Shown one piece after another: positions 1-12,100 of a stretch of 14,548 bases of DNA. The notes beneath the pieces were generated by a model. It worked only from the letters and a program-made list of their open reading frames with translations. It was not told the origin of the DNA and searched no databases. Each line of letters starts with the position of its first letter. Within the stretch, counting starts at the first letter, position 1. The stretch is taken from positions 1-14,548 of the forward strand of contig NZ_CALBSN010000092.1 in assembly GCF_937967675.1 (NCBI RefSeq). Reading direction: 5' to 3'. The stretch comes from an uncultured Flavobacterium sp. (lineage in GTDB: Bacteria > Bacteroidota > Bacteroidia > Flavobacteriales > Flavobacteriaceae). The translations under genes were made by a program, and so were the position numbers.

Positions 1-131
1 TATTCATATACAGTAGCTCCTCTACTAACTTCAAATCTATATTGAGTAGCACCAGTAACTAAATCAGCTAAAACATTTGTACTGAATGAAGCAACAGCAA
101 CTCCACATTGTGAAGATTGAACTTGTGTTCC
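1..131 (-). other. Start of a further module at the window edge (residues 4510-4552+)
   Basis: After the last MopE repeat the frame continues 'VQSSQCGVAVASFSTNV' and 'VTGATQYRFEVSRGATVYE', then leaves the window. The SQCG start and the G-A-x-x-Y-R-F-E-V strand are typical of the module just before the T9SS C-terminal domain in flavobacterial giant proteins. The neighbouring gene shows the matching second half (SYRVKVALLNNGVWSSYG). A sorting domain is therefore expected a few hundred bases further left, which I cannot see. Confidence 0.6.
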
Positions 132-3100
132 ACATCCCTCATCTGTTTGTCCATTACAATTGTCATCAATTGAGTTACCACAAATCTCTGTAGCTCCCGG
201 ATTAACCGATGCACTTGAATCGTTACAATCCCCGGCACGTGTCGCATAGCCTGATGGAGTGTTTGCTCCATAACATAAAGAAACCGCTTCTCCTGTTCCA
301 TATGTATCTGCATCCGCATCCACATAGAAATCTCCTGTATGCCATACATCTGCATTGGTATCATCACAGTCTAAACCATTTGTTGTTGTAGCATAACCTA
401 CTGGTGTAGTTGCTCCGTAACAAACTGTTGCTGATCCATTATCATATCCGTCTGCATCCCCATCAACATACAATGTAGCGCTTCTCCAAACTGCTGCATC
501 TTCATCATCACAGTCTGTATTATCTAATGAATACCCCTCTGGTGCTGTTAATTCACATAACATCGCTGTTGTAGTTGAACCATAACCATCACCGTCTGCA
601 TCTACATAATACATAACTGCTGTATGAATAGCCGCATTAGAATCGTTACAGTCTGAACCATTAGTTGTGGTTGCATAACCTGCTGGTGTTTCTGCTCCAT
701 AACAAACTGTAGCTGATCCATTGTCATAGCCATCTGAATCTGCATCTACATAGAATGTAGCGCTTCTCCAAACTGCTGGTTTAGTATCATTACAATCTGT
801 ATTGTTTACTGCATAACCTGCTGGTGTATTAGCTCCATAACATAATGAAACTAATTCTCCTGCTCCGTATGTATCTGCATCTGCATCTACATAGAAACTA
901 CCTGTTTGCCATGCTAATGCATTAGCATCATCACAATCCGTATTGTTTAAAGCATAACCTGCTGGTGTAGTAGCTCCATAACATAATGAAACCAATTGAC
1001 CTACTCCGTATGTATCTGCATCTGCATCTGCATAGAAACTGCCTGTTTGCCATGCTAAAACGTTAGCATCATCACAATCTGTATTGTTTAGAGCATAACC
1101 AGCTGGTGTATTAGCTCCATAACATAATGAAACCAATTGACCTGCTCCGTATGTATCTGCATCTGCATCTACATAGAAACTACCTGTTTGCCATACTTGA
1201 CTGTTGGTATCATCACAATCTGTATTGTTTACAGCATAACCTTCTGGCGCTGTAGCAACACATAATGAAACTGTTGTTGTTGAACCATAACCATCTTGGT
1301 CTGCATCTACATAGTAAGTAACTGCTGAATGAATACTAGCTAAAGCATCATTACAATCAGCACCACTTGTTGAAGTTGCATAACCTGCTGGCACTGATGC
1401 ACCATAACAAACTGTAGCTGAACCATTGTCATAACCATCTTGGTCTGCATCTACATACAATACTGCTGATTGCCATACAAAAGTATCGCTATCATCACAA
1501 TCTGTATTGTTTGAAGCATAACCTGCTGGCGCTGTAGCTGCACATAAATATGAAGCTGCAGTTGAACCAAATCCATCACCATCAGCATCTACATAGAATA
1601 ATGCAGTTGCATTAACTGAAGGATTCGCATCATTACAATCTGTATTGTTTGACACATAACCTGTTGGTGCTCCTTGACATGATACTACTGTAGAAGTAGC
1701 GTCTCCGAAACCATCACCGTCTGCATCAACATAATATGTAACATTTTGTAATACATTTAAAGTAGTTGTATTATTAACTGTTAATAATTGTGTACAACCT
1801 GCACTTTGAATTGCTGTAATAGTTAATGTTTGGTTATTGTTTGCTGCTACTACGTTGATATTGAAACTTGCGTTTCCTGAAGCATCAGCTGTTAAACTTG
1901 GTACGTTTACTGTTGCACCAGTACCAATTTTATAACCAAATGAGAATGTACTATTTGCAATTAAACCTGTTAAGTTAATTGTAGCCGTTGATCCTTCACA
2001 AACTGCAGCTGCTTGCGCTACTGAAGCTAATGTTGGTTTAGGGTTCACCGTAACTGTAACAGTTGACACATTTGAACATCCATTACTATTTGTAGCTGTA
2101 ACCGTGTACTGTGTTGTAGTACTTGGTTTAGCATATACCGTACTTGCATGACCTCCTGTGTAAGGTGTAGTCGCTGCTGCATTGGTATATAAATCTGTAG
2201 TTGGACTCCAAACTAAAGTACCACCACTAACTCCAAAACGCATATTTGTTCTCGTTGTAGAAGTAGTTCCTGAAGTATTAGTACAAACAGTAGCTGTATT
2301 ATCTGCTGAATAATATGTTGTCATATTAGTTGAAGTAGTAGATGACTTAACGTTTGCAGAGTTACTAGAAGTTCCTCCTCCATTATTATTGTTGAAACAG
2401 AATTCTACTAGTAAACTTGAACTTCCATCCCAAACGAATGAATTATCTAATGGTAAAGTCACAGTAAATGGTGCAGTACCTGATAACACATAATTTGAAG
2501 TGTTTTTAACTATTGTTGCACCTGTTTCAAAAGTCGAAGTTAATACAGTAGAAGCTGTATTTTTCATACTCACAGTAAAATTATTATAAGTATATGGACT
2601 AGAAAAAGAAGTAATATCCATTCCAAGTGAAGTAATTACAGTTCCATTAGTATAACCTAAAGCTTGTAATTCTGATGCACTATATAAATATTGAACTTTA
2701 ATTCCTCCCCAATATCCTTTAAATGGAGTACTAGTAGTATTTGAAACTGAACCAGAACCAATTACACCATTTTGAGCTACTGAACTAGATGCGACAGACA
2801 ATGTTTGAACATTACCCTCACAAATAATTGGTGCAGCAGGTGTGAAAACTGGAGCCGCTGGTTGATCTACTACTAATGTAACCGCACTTGAAGTAACCGA
2901 GCTACAAGCTGTAGCACCTGAAACAACTACACGGTATTGAGAACCATTCATAGCTAACTGAGCTCCTGAAACGATTAAAGACGCCTCTGTTGCATCAGCT
3001 ACTGGTGACCATGAAGTACCATTAGTACTCATTTCCCATTGGTACGCTAAACCTGAACCTGTTGCTGCCACTGTAAATGTTGCAGCACCATCGATACAAA

Positions 3101-6100
3101 CAGTAGCACCTACTGGTTGTGTTGCGATAGCTACTGCTGTATTAACATTCAATGTAGCTGCATTTGAAGTTACTGGACTACATGGTGCAGTTCCAGAAAC
3201 TATCACTTGGTATTGGTTACCGTTCATTGATGGCGTAATTGCATTAAGTGTTAAAGTAGCACTTGTAGCACCAGCCACATTTGTCCAATCGGTACCATTT
3301 GTACTCATTTGCCATTGATAAGCTATGCCTGTTCCTGTAGCTGCTGCTGTAAATGTAGCAGAACCATTAGAACATGCTGTCGTATTTTCTGGCTGTGTAG
3401 TAATAGCAACTGCTGTGTTGATAGTCAATGTAGCTGGATTAGAAATCACAGTCTCATTTACCACACAACGGAATTGCCATCCATTATTTACTAAAGCTAA
3501 ACCAGACAATGATAAAGTAGCAGAAGTAGCGTCAGCATAAATACCACCATTAGTGATATTTGACCAACCTGAACCTTCGTTTACTTGCCATTGATATCCT
3601 GTAACCTCACCTGTAGTTGTAACTGAGAAAGTAGCAGTATTTGCTCCTTCGCTACAAGCGGTGAAATTTACTGGGTTTTGTGCAATAGCTGCTGAATTTA
3701 CTGTTAATGTAGCTACATTACTTGTAACAGTATCACAAGCTGTAGCTCCTGAAACAATTACTTGATATTGAGCACTTGAAGAAACAGATGTTAAACTTAA
3801 TGTAGCTGCAGTAGCCCCTTCAATATTAGTCCAAGTTGAACCATTATCTGTGCTTACTTGCCATTGATAAGTTAAACCAGTTCCAGTTGCAGTGACAGCG
3901 AAATTAACATCTGCTCCTGGTAATACAGAACTATTACCTGGCTGTGATGTAATTGCCACTGCTGTGTTAACCGTAACAACTGCTGTTGATACACTATTAG
4001 CACAACCTGCCACACTTACTGTATTTGTAATTGTATATTCTCCTGCTGCAGAAGTAGCTAAATTAATAGCTCCAGTTGTAGCATTGATTGATAATCCTGA
4101 TGGAGAAGCTGTAAATGTACCTGCAGTACCTGTTACTGTTGGAGTAATAGTAGTAGCTGAAGTACAATAAGCAGCTGCATCATAACTAAAGTTTGATGTT
4201 AATTCTTGGTTGATCACTACAGTTGTAGAAGCCGTTTGTGCCTCACAATAAGTAGTTGGTAACATCGTATAAGTAACGGTATATGTTCCTGGTAAAGTTG
4301 CCATTACATCAATAGCTCCCGTTACAGGGTCAATACTTAAACCTTCAGAACCTGAGAAAGTACCATTTTGGTATTCGTTAGTTCCTGTTAAAGTAACATT
4401 ACCGTTTGTAGCTGAACTACAGAAAGGAGTTGCATAACTTAATGAAGCAGTAGGTTTTTGACCTACAGTAGCTACAACAGCTGTTCTAGCAGAAGTACAA
4501 CCAGCTTCAAAATCAATATTATGAATACCTCTAACCTCTGTAGTAGTAGCTCCCCAACCCCATCCGCTAGTGATGTTAACAGCACTAGAAGTGTATGGAT
4601 AACTACCTGTAAAATAATACCAAGTAACTCCTGTTTTAGTCATCGTTAATCTATATCCTGCAGCAGCTGTAGCAGCGCTGAAAGTAGAAGGTAACGAAAC
4701 TTCTACGGCAGTACCTGAAGTAGCATTTGTTACGTTTTCAGTATGAGTTGCAATAGATGTACCTGCTGCATTTCTCAATGTAAAGGTTAATGTACCTGTA
4801 CCTGTTACATAAACGTATGCTTTTTTAACCGTAACATTTGGTTTAGTTGTAGTAAATACAATACCTGCATCTGATGAAGAAGTTGTATAGAAATTAGCTT
4901 CTGACCATTCAGCTGTATCTTGATTCCCTACATTTTCAACTGCACCACCTTTAAATGCTTCTGCATAGAAAGTAGTAGTAGTTGCAATACTTGGTGTAGT
5001 GAATGTTGTACCTGTACCTAATGATGCACCGCCTGTTTCAGCAGCATACCAATTGATAGTTGCTGAAGCATTTGCTTCTGCACCTAACGTTACTGTACCT
5101 GTTCCACAACGTGCTGCATCTGTAGTAGCTGTAATTGCAGGGTTGTAAACCTCCACAAAAACAGTGTTAGAGTTAGCACTTAAACCACTAGTTGCACAAG
5201 TTACTGTACAATAGAAATATGTACCTTCTGTTAACGCTGCTGTTGCTAAAGTAGCTGCTGTTGCATCTGCTACTGGCGTAAAGTCAACGTTATTTGTTGA
5301 AGCATACCATTGTAAAGAAATACCTAACACACCACTTGTTTGACCTGTTACAGCTACATTTGTTGCTGCACCTGAACACACATAAGCACTTCCTGCAGTT
5401 GCAGTTCCTGCTACTGGTGTACTATCACAAGTAGGAGCTGGTGTAATAGTAATCGTATAGTCTTCGAATGAACCATAAGCACCTGTGTAACATGGTGTTG
5501 ATGGTCCGGCATCATTATCAGTACCTCCAATTCTCATTCTATGAGCACCTAATGGAGCTGTTAGTGGAATATTGAAACTTCCTGACAATGTAGTAGGATT
5601 AGCACTTGTTGATAATCCGAAATACACTTGCTCTCCAGCATCTGTAAAATCACCATTATCATTAAAGTCAATCCAAATTTTAGTACCATACGTATAACCA
5701 GTAGCATAAGTAATGCTAAAGTTTACAGTTGATAGTTGAGTTGAAGAAGTACTTTGAGCAGTATAATCACCATAATTTCCAGTTTCAGAACCAGTAGAGT
5801 TATTAATATCTCCCAAAGTAACATTAACGATACCTGAACCATCTACTGAAGATGGAGCTGGCGTACAATACCAATTAACCGTTAATAAGGCAGCAGAAGA
5901 ATTTACTGCACATCCATTATTATCAATTACACAACGGTAGTATTTTGCTCCACCTGTTGCTGTAGAAGCAGAAGTAATCACAGATAATGTAGCTGTATCA
6001 GCTCCACTGTAAGTTACACCTGCTGGTAATGTGTCTACATTGGCCCAACCTGTTGTTCCATCAGTTGAGAACTGCCATTGATAAGAAATAGCATCAGTTG

Positions 6101-9100
6101 CTTCAACCGAGAATGTAGCTGTATTTCCTCTTAACACAGTAGCAGCTATTGGTTGTGAAGTAATAGTAGGATTATTAATAGTTAATGTAGCGACATCTGA
6201 TGTTGCACTTGAACAATTTGTTGCCCCATTAACCACTACTCTATATTGGTTACCATTCATACTTAAAGTAGGATTAGTTACCGTAAAAGTAGCTGCAGTT
6301 GCATTAGCTACATTATTCCATGTTGCACCATTATCTGAACTCATTTGCCATTGATATGACAAATTATCACCAGTTGCTGTAGCTACAAAAGAAGCAGTAC
6401 CACCATTAACACAAACGGTTTGGTTTGCTGGAGATGCCGTAATTAGCACTGGGTTATTTACAGTTAATGTTGCATTTGTAGTATTAATAAAATCATTAAC
6501 ACGTGCACGGAAAATATATCCCGTATTAGCTAATGTAATGCCCGAAACATTTAAAGTATTTGTTGTTGCACCATCAAATGTTAATCCTGAAGCATCAATA
6601 CCATTTGTAATAGTAACAAAACCACTACCAGTATTCATTTGCCACTGATAAGTTATTGTTACCGTTTCATCAGTAGATGTTGCAGAAGCAGTAAATGAAG
6701 TATTACCTGATTCACAAATAGATACACTATTTGGATTAGATTGAATAGCTACATTGTTTACTTTTAATGCATAAGGTTCAGAAGTAACGTCAGCACAAGG
6801 CGTAGTACCTGAAATTACACATTGGAATTGTAAACCTGCATAACTTAAATCAATATTGTTTATTGTTAATGCATTTGTATCAACTCCTTCATAAGTTGCA
6901 TTAGCTTCTAAAACTTCAAAAGTTTCACCATCATCCGTACTTACCATCCATTGATAAGCAGATATAGAACCAGTTGCAGTAACAGAAATAGTTGAAGAAA
7001 CACCCGGTAAAACAGACTGTCCCGGAGTTTGATAGGTTATAACAATAGGATTGTTTACAGTAACGGTAACTGTATCAGTAGATTGACATCCATCTGCGCT
7101 TGTACCTGTAACAGTATAAGTAGTAGTTACAGTTGGATTAGCGTCAACAGTATTACCTGTTGTAGAAGACAATCCAGTTGCTGGTGACCATACATAAGTA
7201 TTAGCACCTGAAACAGTTAAAGTTGTTGTATCACCACTACAAATAGTTACACCTTCAGAAGCAACCACTTCTGGTAATGGTAATGGAGTTACTGTTGTAG
7301 TACCTTCACTAGTACAATCTCCATTAAATGCTGTAACAATATAAGTTACCTCAGTTGTAGGTTTAACATATACTACATTTACATCTTGACCTGTATATGG
7401 AGAAGTAGCGGCAGCATCGGTATACAAGTCCGTAAAGGGATACCAAGATTTTAATATCGAAGGCTGAACTGGTCTTACAAAATTAATAATTGTACCATTT
7501 GGAATATTAGCTGTATTTACTGACGTATTTTCTGCAGTAGAAGAAGCTGTTGATGTTCCAATTGGAGAAAGTGGTGTTACGCTCAAGTAATTACCTGATG
7601 CACCAGAAATACCTATAGAAGCCGTTGGCGAAGACAATGTTGCACTTGTGCTTCCATAAATAAATCGAATATTACCATTTTCAAATAATTGCGCTTGCAT
7701 AGAAATGGTCGGGTTAGTTGAACTACCAGCTCCAGCTACGTGCATATTTGTCCATTGAACTGTTAAAACTCTGTTAGGTGCTGTTCCTGTAGTTGCATAA
7801 GTTATTGAACCACCTGTGGTATTGTTATCATCCCATAATGGTGCAATTGCATTAGCAGTAGAAGCTAAAGCATTACTAGAAAAACCAGAAATAGTTGCAG
7901 ATGTATTTCCTAATAACAGTAAACCATTAGAAGAAGCTGCAAAAACAGTCTGAGTTGTTCCATTATATGGGAATGCAAACCCAATAGGTAAGTTACCTAC
8001 TCCAACATCATCACCAATAGCTGAACTACTCAAAGTAGTACCTGTAATTGCAGAGTAAGTACCTGAAGTACCATTCATAATGTAAGCTGATGGTGTTTGA
8101 GGTATAGTTACCGTTCCTCCATTAGCCGTTAATGACATCACACCATCAGTACAAATTGTAGGTGCACCTTGAACTATGGTAATATCACTAGGATATAAAT
8201 TAATTGTTACTGTTACTGTTGCTGTTGATGTACATCCGTTTGCGTCAGTACCTGTAACAGTATAAGTAGTAGTTTGTGCTGGCTCTGCTCGCACTATAGC
8301 TCCAGTTGTAGCAGATAAACCAGTAGCTGGAGACCAAGTGTAAGATATTGCACCACTTGCAGTTAACTCCACCCAATCACCAGAACAAACAGTTACATTT
8401 GGAGAAACTGTTGTTATAGCAGGTGTATTAACTACAACAGCTATAGGGTCACTGTAAACTGGAGTTCCAGTTAAACAAGTAACTTTTAAACGATAATAAG
8501 TTGTAGCAGTTATCTCTCCAGTTGAAACGTCAGCATAAATTGCTGATGCAACCCCCATACTTACAGGCGAAGTAAATTCAGCGTCTGCTGAAGATTCCCA
8601 CTCATAAGTAGTACCTACTCCATTCATATAACCCGTTGCTGCAACAGTTGCAGAACCCGAAGTACATAATGAAGCTGGTGTAGCAGTTACTGTACCAGCA
8701 ACAGCTGGTTCTCCACAATATGAAGTAGAAAACTCATCCGCTCCCATATCTGGGGTAGCAGAACGTGTATCACCATCAAAATCTGTAGTAACTGCCGCAA
8801 TTGGTGTTCCTATATTATCTAAAGCTGCATTTGTACCTGTTACTAAGTGTAAATCTGTGTTCGACACAAAATTTGGAGCAATAGCAACCGAATTCAAATC
8901 TTTAGTGGTAAACGTTCTCCATGATGCTAAATCAGCTACGTTAGCAGAACCATTATAACCTAATCTATAAGTTGTGCTCGTTGTTGTAGCACCAACATAG
9001 TTGTTATAATTAATATCTGTAAAGGTAGTACCTGATGTTAAATAGACATTATAAGCAGATGAACCACTAGTTGCAAAAGATTGAACATTTCTAAAAATGT

Positions 9101-12100
9101 TATTTCTCATATCAATATTAGTAGCCGCTGCTGTAGTCACAAAGTTAGCAGACATACCAGCTGACGAACCCGAAGTTACATTACCATACATGTTTACTGT
9201 ATTGTTGTAGAATTTCAAGTTTGGAATGGCAGCTCCTACACGAATACCAAAAGCATTAAATGTATTACTTGTGGCACTATAGTTAGCTGTTTCAATATTA
9301 CTAATCATATTATTGGCAACTAAAGTTCCAGTAGTACCAGTAGCTGATGAGAAGTTAATACCATAAGCACCATAACCTGAAGTTGTAGTATTCTTAATGT
9401 TATTAATTCTATTAGAAATCACAGAACCATTAACTACTCCAGCTCCTAAATCAATAGCAGCAATATTAATAGAGGCAGTTGTAACTAACTCTATAATTGA
9501 ATTACTAGAAATTATTGGGTCGTTAACATAAGTTACTTGAATACCTCTGAAAATAACTCGGTCTGCATTAACAGTAGAACCTACTGTATTACCAGAAATA
9601 AGTAATCCATCTTGTGTACTTGTAGAATTATTAAATGCAGTAATTCCGTTATAAACTTTAGTAACCTCATTATTTTGAATTACTAAATTATCATTATTTT
9701 CTGCACCTGTAGTAAAAGAAGACGTTGTTGAAGAAACAATTCCATAAATTCCTGACGTTGATCCTGAACCTCCTTTAACTTTTGTATTCTTAACAGTAAT
9801 GTTGTTAGCACCACTTGTTGCACCTCCTGTACTAGCAATCCATACTACAGAAGAACCAGAAGTACTATTATTAACAATACTTAAATCACGTGATGATGAA
9901 CCATTATTACTACCATCAATCGTCACATTGTCAGCACCATTAACTTTAATAATTGCTGCCGTTGAAGTCCCTGAAATTGTTGGACTAACTCCTGAAGCAG
10001 GTTTAATAGTTAAAGTATAAGCACCTATGTTTGCATTTTGGTTAATAACAATAGGGAATGTTTCTGCTGTTGAGTAAGTAGCATCCGTAAGATTGAATAC
10101 TACATTGTCAGAAAAACAAATTGCATTGTTGTAAGCGGTAACTGCTGCAGTTATTGTTGCATAGTTTCCACCTGTACCTACTGTGTACGTTCCTCCTAAA
10201 ATTTGAGAAACATTTAACACAACTGCGTTAGATGTTACAGATGTACAAGGTGCTGTTCCACTAACCACACAGCGGAAAGAATTTCCTGCATATGTAGCAG
10301 GAGCATCAACTGTTAGTGTACTTGAAGTTGCACCAACATAATCATTCCATGTTGTTCCATTAGTAGCATATTGCCATTGGTAACCTAAACCTGTACCTGT
10401 TGCTGTTACACTAAATGAAGCCGTACTTTCAGTAGAACATTGAGTTACCGCTACAGGTTGAGCTGTAATAGCAACTATTTCATTAACTGTTAATGTTGCT
10501 GCATCAGAAGTTACAGCACTACAAGGAGCTGTTCCTGATACTACTACACGGTATTGGTTGTTATTTAAACTAACACTTGGTGTATTGATTGTATAAGCAG
10601 CTGAAGTAGCCCCTGTTACATTTGACCAATCTGTACCGTTAGTACTCATTTGCCATTGGTATGACAATCCTGAACCTGTTGCAACACTAGTAAAAGTTAC
10701 AGAAGCAGCATTAGAACAAACCGTTTGATTAGCTGGTTGTGTTCCAATTGCTACTGCATCAAATACTGTTAAAGAAGCACCATCAGAAATAACATCTCCT
10801 CCATTTAAAACGCAACGGTATTGTGTACCTGTGTTAGAAGAAGTTAATCCATTTAATACTAATGATGTAGCGTTAGCGCCTTCTAAATCTGTCCAAGAAG
10901 TACCATTTGTACTTACTTGCCACTGGTATGAACTTACTTCACCAGAAGTACCTACCGTAAAAGTAGCACCTGCGTCAGAACAAACTATTTGATTTGTTGG
11001 TTGCGCTGTAATACTTACAGATCCTACTGTTAAAGTTACCACATTTGAAGTAGCCGCCGTACAAGGAGCTGTTCCTGAAACCACACATTGGAATTGTTTT
11101 CCATTGTCTGCTGAAGAAGCGCCTACTAGTGTGTAGCTAGCATTAGTAGCACCCTCAATATTGTTCCATGTTACTCCATTATCTGTACTTACTTGCCATT
11201 GATAAGAAATACCTGTGCCTGTTGCTGTAATTGCATAAGAAGCATCAGCCCCATCTAACACAATTTGATTGTTAGCTTGAGCTGTAATCACAGGAGGATT
11301 GTTTACGGTAATTGAAGTAGTTTTTGCTGTAGCACAACCACTAACAGTTACTGTGTAAGTAATTACAGCTGTTCCTTCAGAAACTGCTGTTACTAATCCT
11401 GCGCTACTTACTGTTGCAATTGCAGTATTCGAACTTGTCCAAACACCACCAGAGGTAGTATTTGACAACTGAACTGTTCCATCTTTACACAATGATACTT
11501 CTCCTCCTACAATATCTTCCAAAACTGGATAAGCATTTACGGTAAAGTTAGTGGCACTAGATCCGGTGCCTTCAGCAGTTGTTACCGCTACTAAACCTGT
11601 AGATGCTCCATTTGGCATTGTAAAAGTTAAAGATGTATTTGTGTTAGCTGTAATTGTAGCTGGAGTACCATTAACAGTAACCCCAGTAGCATTAGATAAG
11701 TTAGCACCTGTAATAGTAACTGAAGCACCACTGTCTACACATGCAGCCACAGGTGAAAAACTTGTTACTACTGGTGGGGCTGCTACAACTTGGAAGTTAT
11801 CGATATGAAAATCAATATCCGGAGATGTAGAAGTCGTAGTTGCTAAAAACCCAATTTTGATAATTCCAGAATAACCTGCTAAACTAATGGATTGAGCTGC
11901 CCCTGTTGCACTGTAAGTATCTGTACCTGTATAGGTTCTTACTACATTGGCAGGAGACCATGTTACACCATTATCAGTTGAAACTATCACTCTTACGGAA
12001 TGGCTGCTTAAAGTAGTTTGACTTGTTGTTCCATTATAATTGGTAACCGCCATGTCAAAATTTGCCGTATAATTTCCACCAGCACCTAAATTGATTGATT

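Noticed and set aside
68..391. Small open frames on both strands over the MopE array (68-367 minus, 209-391 plus)
   Set aside because: The minus-strand one is out of phase with the clear MopE frame, and the plus-strand one is its antisense. Their His/Met-rich composition comes from repeated GAT/GCA codons read in other frames.
132..1736. CRISPR-like array, because of regular 138-144 bp repeats
   Set aside because: The repeats are contiguous with no spacers, keep a coding frame and encode a known protein repeat family.
132..1736. Naming the array as a copper-binding MopE protein
   Set aside because: The family name comes from MopE, but its known copper site uses histidines and a modified tryptophan outside this motif. 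The DxDxD loops here are more consistent with calcium.
3892..4170. Plus-strand open frames such as 3892-4170, 3325-3540, 9799-10020, 11551-11808 and 12433-12675
   Set aside because: They lie entirely opposite the giant minus-strand frame. Their Val/Ala/Thr/Pro-rich translations are the antisense of Thr/Ala/Ser/Gly-rich Ig repeats, with no start context or domain of their own.
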